From positions 1-8,831 of the forward strand of contig JAXHTH010000077.1 of NCBI GenBank assembly GCA_034211115.1: 8,831 bases of DNA, given 5' to 3'. Both the position numbers and the translations under genes were made by a program. The first letter of the stretch is position 1; each line of letters opens with the position of its first letter. A model generated the notes under the pieces. It was not told the DNA's origin and did no database searches. It worked only from the letters and a program-made list of their open reading frames with translations. This document shows, piece by piece, positions 6,989-8,831 of the stretch. Source of the DNA: JAXHTH01 sp034211115 (GTDB lineage Bacteria > Planctomycetota > Phycisphaerae > Phycisphaerales > SM1A02).

Positions 6989-7214
6989 GACGGGAAAGCG
7001 TGGTGGTGACGATCGCCGCGGGCCGGCGCTCCGCCCGCGCGAGCTCGTCGTTGATGCGGTGGTACATCGGACAACCGTGATACGTGCCGAAACAGACGGA
7101 GAAGGCCTGATCGAGCCGGCCGAGACAGAACCGCGTCGCACACCGCGGGTCGTTGCGGTTCACGTGGGGGCACCCATCCATGCGTTCTCCCATCCGAATC
7201 GTCGCGTCATCCAT
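6951..7214 (-). CDS. Small five-cysteine protein overlapping xerD
   Basis: I cannot name this family. The frame encodes up to 87 residues. The core has regularly placed cysteines at 15, 25, 30, 41 and 48 (C-x9-C-x4-C-x10-C-x6-C), with CPHVNRNDPRC and CFGTYHGCPMYHRI as recognisable stretches and histidines at 17, 46 and 51. This looks like a metal or iron-sulfur binding module, or a disulfide-rich fold. There is no signal peptide, which favours a cytosolic metal-binding protein. The tail after about residue 60 is less ordered. Start choice is uncertain: 7214, 7193 or 7181, the last having GGGAG 5 nt upstream. The stop at 6951 lies 38 nt inside xerD, so the two genes are one transcription unit and xerD is likely translated by coupling. 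The strict cysteine pattern makes it unlikely to be a chance frame. Confidence 0.68.
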   Translation of the reverse strand: MDDATIRMGERMDGCPHVNRNDPRCATRFCLGRLDQAFSVCFGTYHGCPMYHRINDELARAERRPAAIVTTTLSRHGVTLPLRATGS

Positions 7215-7278
7215 GACTTGAGATCCCGATCTTCGATTCGACCTGTATCGGCCGGAGCGGGGGAGGCGCCGCACAATT

Positions 7279-7322
7279 GCCCGGCTCCCGGGCCCGGCCC
7301 CCGGCCCCGGAAGTGGGGCCGG
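7279..7322. other. Two adjacent GC-rich hairpins
   Basis: GCCCGG/CCGGGC (7279-7284 and 7288-7293, 3-nt loop) is followed by CCGGCCCC/GGGGCCGG (7301-7308 and 7315-7322, 6-nt loop). They lie between divergent genes and have no T-run. They could insulate the two units or be a leader structure of the cysteine-rich gene, but in such GC-rich DNA some stems arise by chance. Confidence 0.35.
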
Positions 7323-7467
7323 CGCGCAGGCGGAAGGGACAAGACGGGCGACGCATCGCGTCCTGCCGAGGGGCAACCTCTGCGCCTGCGCCCGCACGGC
7401 GGCAATTCGTGCGCGAAGGCCGCGCGCGAGCCCGCCGGGCCGGCGGCGAAACGACGGCCGGCCCGAT

Positions 7468-7483
7468 CGGCGCGCCCGTTGCA
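7468..7483 (+). promoter_or_regulatory. Candidate sigma-54 (RpoN) promoter of the flagellar operon
   Basis: CGGCGCGCCCGTTGCA matches the RpoN consensus TGGCACG-N4-TTGCW at all positions but the first T and the A. It keeps the essential GG and GC dinucleotides exactly ten bases apart (7469-7470 and 7481-7482). A start site near 7493 would give a leader of about 28 nt ending in the Shine-Dalgarno at 7510-7515. Flagellar rod genes are RpoN-controlled in many bacteria. GC-rich DNA yields such matches by chance fairly often, so this is a candidate only. Confidence 0.42.
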
Positions 7484-7509
7484 CATGCTCCTTTCATTCC
7501 CTCCAGGGC

Positions 7510-7515
7510 AAGGAG
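7510..7515 (+). promoter_or_regulatory. Ribosome binding site for the 72-residue protein
   Basis: AAGGAG lies 6 nt before the GTG at 7522. It supports translation of the small gene from an unusual GTG start. Confidence 0.75.
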
Positions 7516-7521
7516 TGCCAC

Positions 7522-7740
7522 GTGCGGGATGTGATTGGTCATCTGATCGACAATGCACGACGGTCCGGGGACCGGATCGGCGTGGATGGAACTCGCGACG
7601 CACCGACGCAGCTCGGGGCGGACGCCATCCGCCTCGCCCGCCTGGCGACGTCGATCCATCTGGCCGAGACGGCCCGGCGGCTCGCCGAGTCCGAGCCCGC
7701 CGCGGATCGCGCGTGGTCCGTGCGGGAGTCGGCGCGATGA
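7522..7740 (+). CDS. Small unknown protein, first gene of the flagellar rod operon
   Basis: A 72-residue protein with a GTG start and a good Shine-Dalgarno. I do not recognise it. It begins with a helix-like segment (RDVIGHLIDNARRSGDRIG) followed, from about residue 34, by a long Ala/Arg/Glu-rich helix (AIRLARLATSIHLAETARRL). There is no signal peptide, transmembrane segment or cysteine. Its stop overlaps the flgF start as ATGA (7737-7740), a tight coupling that usually links proteins of one pathway. By context it could be a flagellar regulator, chaperone or assembly factor. The size range is like FlgM or FlgN, but the FlgM signature was not seen, so no name is given. A chance frame is possible but unlikely given the Shine-Dalgarno and the ATGA junction. 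Confidence 0.6.
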   Translation: MRDVIGHLIDNARRSGDRIGVDGTRDAPTQLGADAIRLARLATSIHLAETARRLAESEPAADRAWSVRESAR

Positions 7741-8516
7741 ACTACGGGCTCTACCTTTCCGCCGCCGGCGCGTTGACGAACATGCATCGCCAGGATGTGT
7801 TCGCCAACAACCTGGCGAACGTCAACACCGTCGGCTTCAAGCCCGATTCGGTCATCACTCGCCAGCGCCTGCCCGAGCGGCTCGAGTCGCCCGGGTCGAT
7901 GGCCGATCCGCAACGGCTGCTGGAGCAACTCACCGGCGGGCAGTTCCTCCAGCCCACCCGCGTCAGCCTCGCGCAGGGCAATCTCGTCCAGACGGAAGGC
8001 GACCTCGACCTGGCCCTCGAGGGGGAGGGACTGTTTGTCATCGGAGACGGCAGGGGAACGGGACCGGAACATCTGCGCTTCACGCGCGACGGCCGGTTCA
8101 CGCTCAATCCCGACGGCGAGCTGGTCATGGCCGCCAACAGCATGCGGGTGCTCGATCGCGATGACCTGCCCATTCGGCTCGATTCCAACGCGACGGTGCG
8201 CATCGACGAGCAGGGTGTGATTTCGCAGAACGGGGCGGCCGTGGCGGAACTGAAGATCGTCGCCGCCCCGCACGCCGAGCGGCTGGCCAAGGCCGGCGAC
8301 AACCTGCTGCGCCTGGCCGACGGCGCGCCGATGCCGCAGGAGCGCGCGGCCGGCCGCGTCCGGCAGGGCTATACCGAATCCAGCGCGGTCGATCCCATTC
8401 TCACCCTCAACTCGATGATGAGCGCCGCCAAGGCCGCCCGGTCGAATCTCAGAATGATCCAGTACCACGACAACATCCTCGAAAAGGCGTTCAACACGTT
8501 CGGCAGAGTTGCGTGA
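7737..8516 (+). CDS. flgF: Flagellar basal-body rod protein FlgF (FlgF/FlgG family)
   Basis: A structural protein of the flagellar rod, exported by the flagellar type III system and assembled in the periplasm as the proximal rod. The 259-residue length fits FlgF. The N-terminal rod signature with ANNLANVNTVGFKP is at 23-36. The conserved core GDLDLALEGEGLFVI is at 88-102, followed by RFTRDGRFTLNPDGELV. The C-terminal helix ends in YHDNILEKAFNTFGRV, which pairs with the N-terminal helix in this family. There is no cleavable signal, as expected. The ATG at 7737 overlaps the stop of the upstream gene (ATGA). The frame stays open far upstream, but only this start gives the family N-terminus. FlgF and FlgG are close homologues; the following gene is the better FlgG, so FlgF is the likely name here. 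Confidence 0.88.
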   Translation: MNYGLYLSAAGALTNMHRQDVFANNLANVNTVGFKPDSVITRQRLPERLESPGSMADPQRLLEQLTGGQFLQPTRVSLAQGNLVQTEGDLDLALEGEGLFVIGDGRGTGPEHLRFTRDGRFTLNPDGELVMAANSMRVLDRDDLPIRLDSNATVRIDEQGVISQNGAAVAELKIVAAPHAERLAKAGDNLLRLADGAPMPQERAAGRVRQGYTESSAVDPILTLNSMMSAAKAARSNLRMIQYHDNILEKAFNTFGRVA

Positions 8517-8520
8517 AAAG

Positions 8521-8569
8521 AGCGATGAGCGATGAACGATGAGCGATGATTGATGAGCGATGAGCGATC
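8521..8569 (+). repeat. Seven-copy heptamer tandem repeat between flgF and flgG
   Basis: Seven units of 7 bp with consensus AGCGATG run without gaps from 8521 to 8569. Units 1, 2, 4 and 6 are identical; units 3 (AACGATG), 5 (ATTGATG) and 7 (AGCGATC) vary. The array starts four bases after the flgF stop. Most units contain ATGA, so short start-stop overlaps recur every 7 nt in rotating frames. Function is unknown. I recall similar repeats between genes in planctomycete genomes. Confidence 0.85.
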
Positions 8570-8600
8570 GGGGGTAGCGCCGATCGTCTGATTCTCGGCT

Positions 8601-8636
8601 CTCCAAGCCTCCAGGTCTCCAAGCCCCAAGTCTCTC
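8601..8636 (+). repeat. Degenerate CTCCAAG-type repeat
   Basis: A pyrimidine-rich stretch reads CTCCAAG, CCTCCAG, GTCTCCAAG, CCCCAAG, TCTCTC: roughly heptameric, imperfect units. It ends just before the flgG ribosome binding site. With the heptamer array it fills most of the gap between flgF and flgG. No function is evident. Confidence 0.6.
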
Positions 8637-8637
8637 G

Positions 8638-8643
8638 AAAGGA
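8638..8643 (+). promoter_or_regulatory. Ribosome binding site of flgG
   Basis: AAAGGA lies 6 nt before the ATG at 8650 and fixes the start. Confidence 0.75.
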
Positions 8644-8649
8644 CCCCCT

Positions 8650-8831
8650 ATGGCCGTCATCGCATTGCATTCCGCTTCGACGGGGTTGAGTGCGCTGAGC
8701 ACCGAGCTGGACGTGATCGCCAACAATCTCGCGAACACGAACACGGACGGCTTCAAGGCGAGCCGGGCGAACTTCCAGGATCTGCTCTACGAGGAGCGGG
8801 CCCAGCCGGGCGTGGAGAACATCAACGGCGA
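8650..8831 (+). CDS. flgG: Flagellar distal rod protein FlgG, N-terminal fragment (runs off right edge)
   Basis: FlgG forms the distal rod that joins the proximal rod to the hook. Sixty codons are present. The N-terminus shows the family pattern: ALHSASTGLSALSTELDVIA followed by NNLANTNTDGFK (25-36), then RANFQDLLYEE, which is typical of FlgG (the FxDLLY motif). No signal peptide, as expected for a substrate of the flagellar export apparatus. It follows flgF by 133 bp and probably shares its transcript, though the repeat-filled gap is longer than usual and could hold a separate control element. The rest of the gene lies beyond the window. Confidence 0.9.
   Translation, partial: MAVIALHSASTGLSALSTELDVIANNLANTNTDGFKASRANFQDLLYEERAQPGVENING

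Larger units (their letters stand above)
7215..7521. other. Divergent intergenic region before the flagellar operon
   Basis: About 300 bp separate the leftward cysteine-rich/xerD unit from the rightward flagellar unit. It contains two GC-rich hairpins, a sigma-54-like site and a Shine-Dalgarno, each listed separately. Long open frames cross it on both strands, but they are arginine- and proline-rich and look like artefacts of high GC. I see no further gene. Confidence 0.5.

Noticed and set aside
6989..7141. Longer N-terminus for xerD from 7141
   Set aside because: The extra 51 residues are Ser/Arg-rich, fall inside the cysteine-rich gene and exceed the normal XerD start.
6987..7736. Extension of the flgF frame upstream by 250 codons
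   Set aside because: The family N-terminus starts at 7737, and the upstream text is Arg/Pro-rich and overlaps other genes and a promoter region.
8521..8569. Heptamer array as a CRISPR
   Set aside because: Units are only 7 bp and have no spacers.
7539..8756. 405-codon open frame on the minus strand
   Set aside because: It covers flgF, the repeat array and the start of flgG in antisense and shows no family motifs. Part of it merely reads through the heptamer repeat.

Overview
The window is high-GC bacterial DNA; hand counts give about 75% G+C in 1081-1140. Its gene content suggests a motile Gram-negative-type bacterium. The style recalls Planctomycetota, perhaps Phycisphaerae: flagellar rod genes, secreted proteins of unknown function, and short simple repeats between genes. 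That lineage call is an impression, not a proof.

Layout, left to right. (1) The first 14 codons of enolase (eno) run leftward off the edge, with a strong ribosome binding site and a plausible extended -10 promoter. (2) Diverging from it is a P1B-4-type transition-metal ATPase (267-2195) with SPC and HEGST metal-site motifs. The gap between them holds a perfect 13-bp inverted repeat. (3) A lower-GC patch (about 2200-2925; 45% in 2641-2700) holds a leftward gene of unknown function. A single in-frame TAA splits it into 38 and 119 codons. (4) Two divergent genes encode exported proteins: a helical protein of unknown function (2926-4197, minus) and a DUF4932-like HEFSH metalloprotease with a C-terminal Ig-like domain (4545-6032, plus). 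(5) A leftward pair consists of a small five-cysteine protein (6951-7214) whose end overlaps the start of xerD (6071-6988) by 38 nt. (6) A rightward flagellar rod operon begins with an unknown 72-residue protein (7522-7740). It is joined by an ATGA overlap to flgF (7737-8516), followed by a gap with a heptamer tandem repeat, then the start of flgG (8650 to the edge). A sigma-54-like site (7468-7483) sits at a suitable distance upstream.

Most of the genes do unrelated jobs: glycolysis, metal export, chromosome dimer resolution and motility. The only clear functional module is the flagellar operon. I see no tRNA, rRNA, CRISPR array, transposase or integrative element, and no clear new defence or mobile system. 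The points most worth a second look are the stop-interrupted gene, the cysteine-rich partner of xerD, the small protein coupled to flgF, and the heptamer array inside the flagellar operon.
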